A stretch of DNA of 64,000 bases from NCBI GenBank assembly GCA_963837455.1, contig CAWINM010000001.1, positions 1,860,001-1,924,000 of the forward strand. The letters are read 5' to 3'. The notes beneath the pieces are model-generated. The model saw only the letters and a list, made by a program, of their open reading frames with translations. It was not told where the DNA came from and ran no database searches. The stretch's first letter is position 1; every line of letters begins with the position of its first letter. The position numbers were made by a program, and so were the translations under genes. Origin of the DNA: DASYQD01 sp963837455. Its GTDB lineage: Bacteria; Acidobacteriota; Thermoanaerobaculia; Multivoradales; JAIOJS01. Below are positions 45,478 through 52,990 of the stretch, piece after piece.

Positions 45478-47058
45478 GTGAGCCATCGCATCGGAGCAGG
45501 CCTCCTGGTGGCGCTCGCGTTGCTGGTGATGCCGCCGGGCGAGGGCCGCGCCGGCGACGAGCCGGCAGTGGGCGTGGCCGAGGACTTCATGGTGGTCGAC
45601 TGCCTGCTCCCCGGGCGAGTGCGGCGCCTCGGCGGCCACACCACCTTTCTCACCCCCCGGCGCCCGGTGCGCACCACGGCACTCGACTGCCGCATCCGAG
45701 GCGGCGAGTACACCGAGCTCGACCGCGCCAGCTACAGCACCGCCCTCAAAGTCTGGCTCGCGCAGGCCCAGGCGGGGGACGCGGAGGCGCAGGTGTACGT
45801 GGCGCAGATCCACGAGAAGGGTCTCGGCGTCGAGCCCGACTTCGCCACCGCGGCCCGCTGGTACCGCGCCGCCGCCGAGCAGGGCAACTCCGCCGCCGCG
45901 CTCGCCCTCGGCACGCTGTACGAGCAAGGCAAGGGAGTGGCAGCCGACCCGGCGGAGGCGCTGCGCTGGTTCCGACGCGCGGCGAAGCTTCCCGATGACG
46001 TGATCCTCACCACCGAGAGCGAGCAGCAGTCGCTCGCCGCGGAGCAGCAGGCGCTCATCGGCGAGCGGGACAGCCTGCGGTCGCAGATCGAGACCGAGCG
46101 ACAGCGGGTCGCCGATCTCGAACGCGAGCTGACCGCCGAGCGGCAGCACCAGAGCGGCGCCGCCGCCGCCCGGGCACGCCTCGAGAAGCAGCTGGAGGCG
46201 GCCCGGCAGCAGCTCGCCACCTTGCAGGCCACCAGCCCTGGGCCGGCCCCTTCGCCGGCGGCCACCGCGACAGCCGTGGCTGCCCCGCCGCCGGCTGTGG
46301 CGGCCGAGCTCGCCAGGCTCGACTATGGCCCCTACGTCGCGCTCGTCATCGGCAACGCCAACTACGGCGGCGGGCTGTCGAAGCTTCCCGCCGCGCGCAG
46401 CGACGCCGAGGCGGTGGCGCAGGTGTTGGAGACTCGCTACGGCTTCAAGGTGATCCGCCTGTTCGACGCCGACCGCTACCAGACTCTATCCGCGCTCAAC
46501 CAGCTGCGCGAGGAGCTGACCGAGCGCCACAACCTCCTGCTCTACTACGCTGGCCACAGTGCCAGTGACCCGGCCACCGGTCGCAGCTGGTGGCAGCCGG
46601 TGGACGCCGACCCCACCAGCCGAGTTCGCTGGGTGTCCACCGCCGTCATCACCGATCAGTTGGACCTCATCCCGGCCCAGCGTGTGTTGCTGATCTCCGA
46701 CGCCGCGTTCGCCGGTAGCGTCACCCGTTCCGGCCTGGTGCGACTGCCGAGCGGCATGACGCCACAGCGCCGGCTCGAAGTGGTGCGCCGCATGCTCGAC
46801 CAGCGGGTGCGCATGTTGCTCGCTTCCGGGACCGACCAACCGATGCCGCAGGGTGGAGCCACCAACTCGGTCTTCGCCCAGCATCTGGTGGCGGCCCTCG
46901 GCGAGGAGAATCAGGTCACCCTGGCGACCGACCTCTATCGCGACCTGGAGCGCCGAGCGGAGGGCAACGGCGGGGCCGTCCCCAGCCTCTCCCTGCTGCG
47001 CTGGGCCCGCAGTGAGGCCGGCGGCGACTTCTTCTTCGTCCCTCGCCGCGGTCACTGA
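45478..47058 (+). CDS. Sel1-repeat protein with inactive caspase-like domain
   Basis: A 526-residue exported protein. A signal peptide (about 1-24) is followed by two to three Sel1/TPR-like repeats at about 88-170 (ARWYRAAAEQGNSAAALALG), a coiled coil at about 180-250 and a Pro/Ala linker. A C-terminal caspase-fold domain lies at about 280-520. The general-base His is kept (His360 in LYYAGHSA), but the nucleophile position reads ISDAAFAGSV, with Ala410 where the neighbour has Cys534 in ADSCFAGS. It is therefore a pseudocaspase unless the chemistry differs. It shares RSDAEAVAQVLETRYGFKV-type blocks with the neighbour, so the two domains are paralogous. The GTG start is followed directly by the signal peptide; weak ribosome binding site. 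Confidence 0.9.
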   Translation: MSHRIGAGLLVALALLVMPPGEGRAGDEPAVGVAEDFMVVDCLLPGRVRRLGGHTTFLTPRRPVRTTALDCRIRGGEYTELDRASYSTALKVWLAQAQAGDAEAQVYVAQIHEKGLGVEPDFATAARWYRAAAEQGNSAAALALGTLYEQGKGVAADPAEALRWFRRAAKLPDDVILTTESEQQSLAAEQQALIGERDSLRSQIETERQRVADLERELTAERQHQSGAAAARARLEKQLEAARQQLATLQATSPGPAPSPAATATAVAAPPPAVAAELARLDYGPYVALVIGNANYGGGLSKLPAARSDAEAVAQVLETRYGFKVIRLFDADRYQTLSALNQLREELTERHNLLLYYAGHSASDPATGRSWWQPVDADPTSRVRWVSTAVITDQLDLIPAQRVLLISDAAFAGSVTRSGLVRLPSGMTPQRRLEVVRRMLDQRVRMLLASGTDQPMPQGGATNSVFAQHLVAALGEENQVTLATDLYRDLERRAEGNGGAVPSLSLLRWARSEAGGDFFFVPRRGH

Positions 47059-47366
47059 GCGCCCGCCCCGGCGGACCGCGGCGGCAAACGACCGTCCAGA
47101 TCGCGGCCCGACACCGCTCGCCCACCACGGTCACAACGTCCCGGCCACGGGGGTAAGGCCTTCGATTCGGGCGGCACTCGCAGTCTTGTGGCTGCGTCTA
47201 GAAAAGCGCGGGCGCTCCGCGGCACTCCCTTGGCGGCGCAGGTACGTGCTAATCCCATAGAACACCGCTGATGGAGCAGCTGGATGGCGACCGGACCGGC
47301 CACCGCGACCAGACCGGTGCAGATCTTCGCGCTAGAGTGCCCATCGCCATGAAAGGAGGAGACCTC
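47059..47366. other. Intergenic region, 308 bases
   Basis: Between the pseudocaspase gene and the SRPBCC gene on the same strand. It ends with the strong Shine-Dalgarno AAAGGAGG (47353-47360) of the SRPBCC gene. No conserved frame and no RNA structure were recognised. Confidence 0.4.
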
Positions 47367-47816
47367 GTGTCCACAGGCACCGTTCGGCTGCACCGTGTGC
47401 TTCGCGCCGACCCGGAGCGCGTCTATCGCGCCTTTCTCGAGCCCGACGCCATCGCCCGCTGGCTCCCGCCCTACGGCTTTCTCTGCCAGGTCCACGAGAT
47501 GGACGCCAGGGTCGGGGGCCGGTACAAGATGTCGTTCCTCAACTTCGGAACGGGCCACGGTCATTCCTTCGGCGGTGAGTACCGGGAGCTGGTGCCGCCG
47601 GAGAGGATCCGGTACACCGACTCGTTCGACGACCCGAATCTACCCGGGGAGATGGTGACGACCGTCACCCTGAGGGTGGTCTCGTGCGGGACCGTGATGA
47701 ATGTCGTCCAGGAAGGACTCCCGGAGATGATCCCAGTCGAGATGTGCTACCTCGGCTGGCAGGAGTCGCTCGACCAGCTCGCCAGGCTCGTCGAGCCCAA
47801 CATTCCGGACCAGTAA
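47367..47816 (+). CDS. SRPBCC (AHSA1-like) family protein
   Basis: A 149-residue START-like protein. It has the N-terminal signature TVRLHRVLRADPERVYRAFL, then LEPDAIARWLPPYGF, VGGRYKMSFLNFGTGHGHSF, and the YLGWQESLDQLARLVE helix that closes the hydrophobic cavity. Members bind small hydrophobic ligands or interact with Hsp90-like chaperones; no ligand can be assigned. AAAGGAGG at 47353-47360 lies six bases before the GTG at 47367 and fixes this start over the ATG at 47349. It is followed 75 bases later by an MDR dehydrogenase gene on the same strand. Confidence 0.9.
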   Translation: MSTGTVRLHRVLRADPERVYRAFLEPDAIARWLPPYGFLCQVHEMDARVGGRYKMSFLNFGTGHGHSFGGEYRELVPPERIRYTDSFDDPNLPGEMVTTVTLRVVSCGTVMNVVQEGLPEMIPVEMCYLGWQESLDQLARLVEPNIPDQ

Positions 47817-47891
47817 TCCGGGTCGGCTGACGGGGCCGGTTGCCGCCATCGGCGCCCTCCTCGGTGCGGTCCCTCCGTATAGCATGCGCCT

Positions 47892-48821
47892 ATGCGGGCC
47901 GCCATTTGCACGCGCTATGGGCCGCCCGAGGTGCTGCAGGTCCGGGACGTCGCCGAGCCCATGGTCGGTACGGGCGACGTGCTGATCCGGATCCGGGCGA
48001 CGGCGGTCACGGCGAGCGACTGCCTCATCCGGAGTGGCCTTCCCAAGGGCAAGCTCGCCATGCGCATCATGCTGCGCCTGGTGGTCGGCATCACGAAGCC
48101 GAGACGGGCGATCCCGGGGGCGGTCCTGGCCGGAGAGATCGAGGCCACAGGAAGCAACGTCGCGCGGTTTCGCGCCGGGGACCGCGTGTGGGCATTCACT
48201 TTGCTGCGCTGCGGCTGTCACGCGCAGCGGACGTGTCTGCCGGCGACCTTTCGCCAGCTGGCGCCTTCGCCGTCGAACGTGACCGATGACGAGGCCGCCG
48301 CGATCCCCTACGGAGGGCTGCTCGCGTTGAGCTTCCTCCGGCGCGCGAGCATTCGGCCGCGACAGCAGGTGCTGGTCTACGGGGCGTCGGGCGCCATCGG
48401 CACCTGCGGGGTGCAGCTCGCGAAGCACCTGGGCGCCAACGTCACCGCGGTCTGCAGCACCGTAAACCTGGAGCTCGTACGCTCCCTCGGAGCCGACGCC
48501 GTGCTCGACTACACGAAGGACGACCTTCCTGCAGACCGGCGTTACGACGTCGTCTTCGATGCCGTGGGACGCCGCAAGACCTCGGCGATGAAGGTGGCGA
48601 GCGCGAGCGCGCTGACGCCCGGGGGCAGAGCCATCTCGGTGGACGACCGCACGCCCCGCGTTGGTGGAGACGACCTCCTGCAATTGAAGGAGCTCGTCGA
48701 GACCGGGGCGCTCAAGCCCGTCATCGACAGGCGATACTCCTTGGAGCAGATCGCCGAAGCCCATCGCTACGTCGAGCAGGGGCACAAGAGGGGAAACGTC
48801 GTGATCCCCGTCGCCGACTGA
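47892..48821 (+). CDS. MDR family NAD(P)-dependent quinone oxidoreductase-like
   Basis: A 309-residue medium-chain dehydrogenase/reductase. An N-terminal GroES-like domain (MRAAICTRYGPPEVLQVRDV, RIRATAVTASDCLIRSGLP) precedes a Rossmann domain with the cofactor motif VYGASGAIGTCGVQLAKHLG near residue 160. The catalytic zinc ligands of alcohol dehydrogenases are absent, so this is a quinone-oxidoreductase-like or enoyl-reductase-like member. A block LGADAVLDYTKDDL and a short acidic end follow. The substrate is unknown. The gene is close behind the SRPBCC gene; no Shine-Dalgarno is obvious. Confidence 0.9.
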   Translation: MRAAICTRYGPPEVLQVRDVAEPMVGTGDVLIRIRATAVTASDCLIRSGLPKGKLAMRIMLRLVVGITKPRRAIPGAVLAGEIEATGSNVARFRAGDRVWAFTLLRCGCHAQRTCLPATFRQLAPSPSNVTDDEAAAIPYGGLLALSFLRRASIRPRQQVLVYGASGAIGTCGVQLAKHLGANVTAVCSTVNLELVRSLGADAVLDYTKDDLPADRRYDVVFDAVGRRKTSAMKVASASALTPGGRAISVDDRTPRVGGDDLLQLKELVETGALKPVIDRRYSLEQIAEAHRYVEQGHKRGNVVIPVAD

Positions 48822-48949
48822 TCGGCGGTCACGGCGCGCCGGCGGGGGCGTTGCTGGTTTCGTGGGCGCGGCGGGGCCGTCGCCGTGGCCCGCACGGTCG
48901 CCGGCCAGAGTGCTCGTGGTGCCCGCTGGCGCCGCCTGAGCAACTCTCA

Positions 48950-49616
48950 CTCCCCGCCCGGCGCGGGGCCGGCGCCAGCGACAGCCGCCCCCGTGGGTCG
49001 TCGGCGAGGCTCACTTCGCTGCTCCGCGCATCGGCGAGCGAGAGCTGGCCTGGCGAGGCGCCGGTCAGGCGCGACGAGGTGAGCCAGGTGGCAGTGGCGA
49101 ACGGTGAGCTGTCGGTGACCCTGGTCGAGCACCCCACGGCGCCCAGCGTGCGAGCGGCCGCCGGCCCGGCAGCTCGAGCCGTCCAGCGAGCAGCCGGCGC
49201 ACGACGTCGCGGGTCTCGGCGTCGAGCAGGGCGCGCACGATCTCGGGCGACCCATGCACCCACACCTGGTCGTCGAGCTGCTCGTCGCCGAGCTCGATCT
49301 CGCCTCGCCGCTCGCCGGTGGTCAGCCACCGCGCCGCGTGCAGCGAGATCCGCGAGCTGCCCGCGACCAGCACGCGGGTGACCGCGCGCCGGCGCTCGTT
49401 TTCGTGACGCTCGATGCGCACCCGTCGGTTTGCGGGGTCGCGACCGACCAGGTAGGGCACCCCGAACAGTGCCGCGTGCGCCTCGATGTCGCGTGGCCCC
49501 ACCTTCTTCGCCGCGTGCTGCCAGGGGCGCAGGCTCGCCAGTACGCGCCGCCGCCTGAGCGCGCCGACCAGCGCCAGCACGGCACTGCCCGCGACGGGCA
49601 CCAGCGGATCGAGCAT
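48950..49616 (-). pseudogene. Internally deleted paralogue of the HEAT-repeat gene
   Basis: The N-terminal frame (49616 to about 49150) gives an anchor MLDPLVPVAGSAVLALVGAL, then a domain with EIVRALLDAETRDVVRRLLA, which matches RVRALLDAETRGIVLRMLSG in the gene at 22012-23421. In another frame at about 49062-48966 lies the same C-terminal tail: GASPGQLSLADARSSEVSLA, then DDPRGRLSLAP. The whole HEAT-repeat middle, over 200 residues, is missing and the two parts are out of frame. It is therefore a decayed paralogue that kept both ends. No Hsp70 gene precedes it. Confidence 0.75.
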
Positions 49617-49761
49617 CAGACCCGCCGCACTACCGGCCCCTCACGCAACGAGATCGACCGCTAACAACCCGGGCCAGCAGCGGGTCGACGCGTGGATCGA
49701 GGCCGAGGCGGCGAAGGGGAGCGGGAACCGTAGGCGCTTCGCCCCGGCAGATCACCCGCCG

Positions 49762-50595
49762 TCATCGCGGCTCCCCTCGACGCCACCGCGCTCGCCGTCG
49801 CCTCCTGAGGATCACGAAGTTGGTGGCGTACTTCGAGTACAGGGAGTACTGTTCGGCGAGACCCGAGTAGATCGTAGCCGCCGGGCTCGACCCAGGGCCC
49901 GCGGAGGGGCGGGTCATCCAGGCCCGCTGGCCTTTTCCCCACGTCCCGTCGGCGTTGCGGGTTCCCACCCGGGTCCACAGGTGGCCGCACTTCTCGAGCA
50001 GGAGGCCGCCGCTGCAGGCGCCCTTCCGGAACCGCGACTCGTCGTCGTCCAGCACCTGCGCGTGCCTCTGTTCCGGCGGCGGCGCGCCCTTGGCGGGCGA
50101 GGAGATGCGCTTGGGCTGGAAGTCGAAGAAAGGGCTCGAGGTCTGAAAGAGGTGGTAGAGCCGTCCTCCCGGCCGCAGATACCTGGACAAGGAGCGCAAC
50201 ACCCGAGGCCCCGCGGCTTTCGCGCCGTGCTTGCCGGGATGGAGCAGGTGCACGTGGATCTCGTCGAATCGCTCGCCGCCGACGAGTGAGGCCAACTGGC
50301 CGGCAAGTTTGTCGGCGTCATTCAGCTCCAGGTCGGCATGGAGGAACCGCTCGCGGAGACGTTGCTCGACCGCGGGGTCGACCGGCGCCCCCCTGGGAGC
50401 CTCGACGATGGCCCCGTTGGGCCCCCGGGCGCTCGGAGTCATCTGCCGCAGGCTGCGCAGCCCCGATCGGTTGGTGTCGATACCGACGTACTCGATCGCG
50501 CGCCCGAGAAGCCGCCGGGCCACCGCGAACCGCACCATGCCGGCGCCGCAGGCCAGGTCGAGCAGCCGATAGGGTCGCTCCGCGTCGTCGGGCAT
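49762..50595 (-). CDS. Class I SAM-dependent methyltransferase-like protein
   Basis: A 277-residue protein with SAM-binding motif RLLDLACGAGMVRFAVARRL near residue 10 and the acidic strand EYVGIDTN. HADLELNDADKLAGQLASLV and a YLRPGGRLYHLFQTS loop (post-motif III) complete a Rossmann methyltransferase core. The C-terminal 100 residues are unusual: Cys/Arg-rich with RKGACSGGLLLEKCGHLWTR, and no known substrate domain is recognised. GGGAGG lies nine bases before the ATG at 50595; a GTG at 50601 is too close to it. It is divergent from the group II intron, which begins about 145 bases away. Confidence 0.82.
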   Translation of the reverse strand: MPDDAERPYRLLDLACGAGMVRFAVARRLLGRAIEYVGIDTNRSGLRSLRQMTPSARGPNGAIVEAPRGAPVDPAVEQRLRERFLHADLELNDADKLAGQLASLVGGERFDEIHVHLLHPGKHGAKAAGPRVLRSLSRYLRPGGRLYHLFQTSSPFFDFQPKRISSPAKGAPPPEQRHAQVLDDDESRFRKGACSGGLLLEKCGHLWTRVGTRNADGTWGKGQRAWMTRPSAGPGSSPAATIYSGLAEQYSLYSKYATNFVILRRRRRARWRRGEPR

Positions 50596-51283
50596 GGACA
50601 CTTGCCTCCCAGAAGCCGACGCGCTCGTGAGCAGCGGCGACCGGCGAGGCCTCGCTAGCCCCGCCCTTCACGATACCGCGCGCGAGCTGGTCGCCTGGCC
50701 GCCGTCGGCGCATAAGCGCCGTCGGCGAAGAGGCTGGCAGTGCGTCACGAAGGAGGAATCCGATGGACTGATCGTTGGACAGAGATCGGAGACCTCTGGG
50801 TCTCGAAGGCCAGCGGGTGAGAGTCCCGCCCGGGGAGTTGTCGGTACACCCCGGTAGCCACCGGAGCAGTCGATGCGGGTGACCGTCCGGCTGAAGCCTC
50901 CGGAACACCTGGAGCAAGTCCAGGGGCGACCGTGCAGGCCGTAACGCGAGTGAACCCTGAGAAGGCCCCGAAAGTTTCTCGCTGGAGCCGACCCTCCTGC
51001 CATAAGGGGAAGGCCGATGGGCGGCGGGGGAGCAACCGACCGGTGAACCCGTCGTTACCAGCCGGGGTAGTGGGGGCGGCATGTGCGGAAGGTCTTCGAG
51101 GCAACGTGAGAGACCCACGTCGATGGCGGGCTGCGACCGCCAACCGAGGAGACGGAAACGCCGTCCTCGGGTCGTCGTGGGAGTCGGAGGGGCTCGTAGT
51201 ACCGACGAAGCCGGGTAATGCCGGTGGAGGGAAGGGGCCCTGGTTCTGGCGCGCTTCGGATGGAGGCGAAGAGCGGGATTGAC

Positions 51284-52609
51284 ATGAGTCTAGAACCCGA
51301 TCAAGTCGAGCGACTCCGGAAGAAGCTTTACGAGAAGGCCAAGCGGGAGCCTGGCTACCGTTTCTACTCGCTGTACGACAAGGTGTGCTGGCCGGAAGCG
51401 CTGTCCCAGGCCTACGCCAAGGCGAAAGCCAACGGTGGGGCGCCCGGGGTGGATGGAATCCGATTCGAGGACATCGAGGAGTACGGCGCGCAACGGTGGC
51501 TGGGCGAGCTCCGAGAGGAGCTCGTGGAGGAACGCTACTGTCCGCAGCCGGTGCGGAGAGTGCTGATCCCCAAGCCCGGCGGTGGTGAGCGGCCCCTCGG
51601 GATTCCGACGATTCGGGACCGGGTGGTGCAAACCGCAGTCGTGCTGTTTCTCGAGCCGATCTTCGAAGCAGACTTCGAGGACAACGTCTACGGATACCGC
51701 CCTGGTCGCAGCGCTCACGACGCGCTGGGCGAGGTGCGCGAACGACTGTATGCGGGTCAGACCCACGTCGTGGACGCCGACATCGTCCAGTACTTCGACC
51801 AGATCCCCCACGGGGACCTGCTGAAGTCAGTGGCGCGACGCATCGCCGACGGGAAGATCCTGCGACTCATCAAGCTGTGGCTGAAGTCCCCGGTGGAGGA
51901 GCGAGATGGCTCCGGCCGTGGGCGGAGGACTGGCGGCAAGAAGAGCAAGCGGGGGACTCCGCAGGGCGGGGTGATCTCACCCCTGCTGGCCAACATCTAC
52001 ATCAATCGCCTGCTTCGTCACTGGCGCGAAACGGGGGCGGCCGAGCGCATGGGGCAGATCGTCTCCTACGCTGACGACTTCGTCATCCTCTGTCGAAGCC
52101 AGCGCCAGGCTCGCGAGAGCTTGGTGCTGGTCTCCCGGTGGGTGTCGCGCCTCGGTTTGACGATCCATCCGGAGAAGACCCGGCTGTGCTACGTGCGGGA
52201 CGAGCCCTTTGACTTCCTGGGGTACACCTTCAAGTCCACGGTGCGGATCCACACGGGCCAGCGGGTCTTGACGGCGGTGCCCGCGAAGAAAGCTCGGCGT
52301 CGGCTCAAGGAGAAAGTCAACACTCTGCTGCATCGGGGCAACCCGACGCCGTGGCCGGAGCTGTGCGGGAGGCTCAACCGCCTACTGGCGGGCTGGGCCA
52401 ACTACTTCAGCATCGGTTGGACGGGCGAAGCGGACGCCGCCCTCTGGTGGCACACCTACCGCCGGGTTCGGCGATTCCTCTGCAAGCGGCACAAGCTCCG
52501 TGCGCAAGGGAGCAGTCGATTCAGCGTCGCCGAGGTCTACGGCCCTGCCGGAGTCCTCGATCTGAGGCTCTATCGAAAACGGTGTCGCGCCGCGCATGCC
52601 CCCTCGTGA
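51284..52609 (+). CDS. ltrA: Group II intron reverse transcriptase/maturase
   Basis: A 441-residue intron-encoded protein that copies intron RNA and helps it splice. RT blocks are in order: GGAPGVDGIRFEDIEEYG, PKPGGGERPLGIPTIRDRVV, YGYRPGRSAHDAL, VDADIVQYFDQIPHGDLL, GTPQGGVISPLLANIYINRL, and the catalytic YADDFVILC at about 262-270. A maturase domain follows (LAGWANYFSIGW). There is no C-terminal HNH endonuclease, as in class C introns. The protein looks intact. ATG at 51284 is used; ATG at 51260 in the same frame is possible, and neither has a strong Shine-Dalgarno. Confidence 0.93.
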   Translation: MSLEPDQVERLRKKLYEKAKREPGYRFYSLYDKVCWPEALSQAYAKAKANGGAPGVDGIRFEDIEEYGAQRWLGELREELVEERYCPQPVRRVLIPKPGGGERPLGIPTIRDRVVQTAVVLFLEPIFEADFEDNVYGYRPGRSAHDALGEVRERLYAGQTHVVDADIVQYFDQIPHGDLLKSVARRIADGKILRLIKLWLKSPVEERDGSGRGRRTGGKKSKRGTPQGGVISPLLANIYINRLLRHWRETGAAERMGQIVSYADDFVILCRSQRQARESLVLVSRWVSRLGLTIHPEKTRLCYVRDEPFDFLGYTFKSTVRIHTGQRVLTAVPAKKARRRLKEKVNTLLHRGNPTPWPELCGRLNRLLAGWANYFSIGWTGEADAALWWHTYRRVRRFLCKRHKLRAQGSSRFSVAEVYGPAGVLDLRLYRKRCRAAHAPS

Positions 52610-52621
52610 GAGCCAGTCCGA

Positions 52622-52654
52622 GAGCCGGATGCGGGAGACCCGCACGTCCGGTTC
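52622..52654 (+). ncRNA. Group II intron domain V
   Basis: A 33-base hairpin starting GAGCCGGATGCGGG and ending CGCACGTCCGGTTC. It has the AGC catalytic triad near its 5' end and a GAGA-type loop. This is the catalytic heart of the ribozyme and its sequence is intact. It begins 12 bases after the maturase stop codon. Confidence 0.88.
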
Positions 52655-52789
52655 GATGAGCGGGGACGGGAAACGGAGCCATGGGGCGCAGTGAGGCACC
52701 GGCACATCGCCGAAAGGCGCCGGCAACAGCTACCCGCGTCGCCTACCGCCACCGCGCCCGTCCTCGACTCCACCCTGCAGCGGCAGCAG

Positions 52790-52970
52790 CGCGGCGGCCC
52801 TTCGCAGGCGTCGAGCAAGTCCATGGCGTCAGCTTTCGACGGCCGGCAGGTCTGGCTCGCCGGCGGCGACGCGCTGCACGCCTTCGATCCGGCGAGCGGC
52901 TAGACGCTGCGCTCCCTCGCCGTCGCCGGACACGCCGGGACGGCCTTCGACGGCCGCCACCTATCCACCG
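52790..52970 (+). pseudogene. Beta-propeller gene remnant
   Basis: Matches the N-terminal part of the propeller protein at 32994-33644. RPFAGVEQVHGVSF in one frame continues as DGRQVWLAGGDALHAFDPAS in the next, then a TAG, then TLRSLAVAGHAGTAFDGRHL. An extra T in a TTT run (AGCTTTCGAC) causes the shift. The TAG replaces a probable Lys codon. The homology ends where the opposite-strand NosD-like gene begins. The remnant begins about 100 bases after the group II intron. Confidence 0.75.
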
Positions 52971-52990
52971 CACCTTTCGCCCCCGAACGC

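Larger units (their letters stand above)
50740..52680 (+). mobile_element. Group II intron, class C-like
   Basis: The 5' end is placed at GTGCG (50740-50744), the expected intron start. It is followed by about 540 bases of structured RNA domains, a maturase ORF in domain IV, and domain V at 52622-52654. Domain VI and the 3' end lie just after; the exact 3' boundary (about 52680) is not resolved. The short ORF without an endonuclease domain, the overall length of about 1.9 kb and the domain V sequence suit class C introns, which often insert after terminator-like hairpins. The 5' flank carries two copies of a GCCGTCGGCG palindromic element at about 50700-50727. It lies between genes, with a beta-propeller remnant immediately 3'. 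Confidence 0.85.

Noticed and set aside
43487..47058. Calling the caspase pair a phage-defence system
   Set aside because: No nuclease, reverse transcriptase, STAND or nucleotide-signalling partner is adjacent, so the defence role remains speculation.
50745..51215. Small ORFs in both strands before the maturase gene
   Set aside because: They lie within the structured RNA part of the group II intron.
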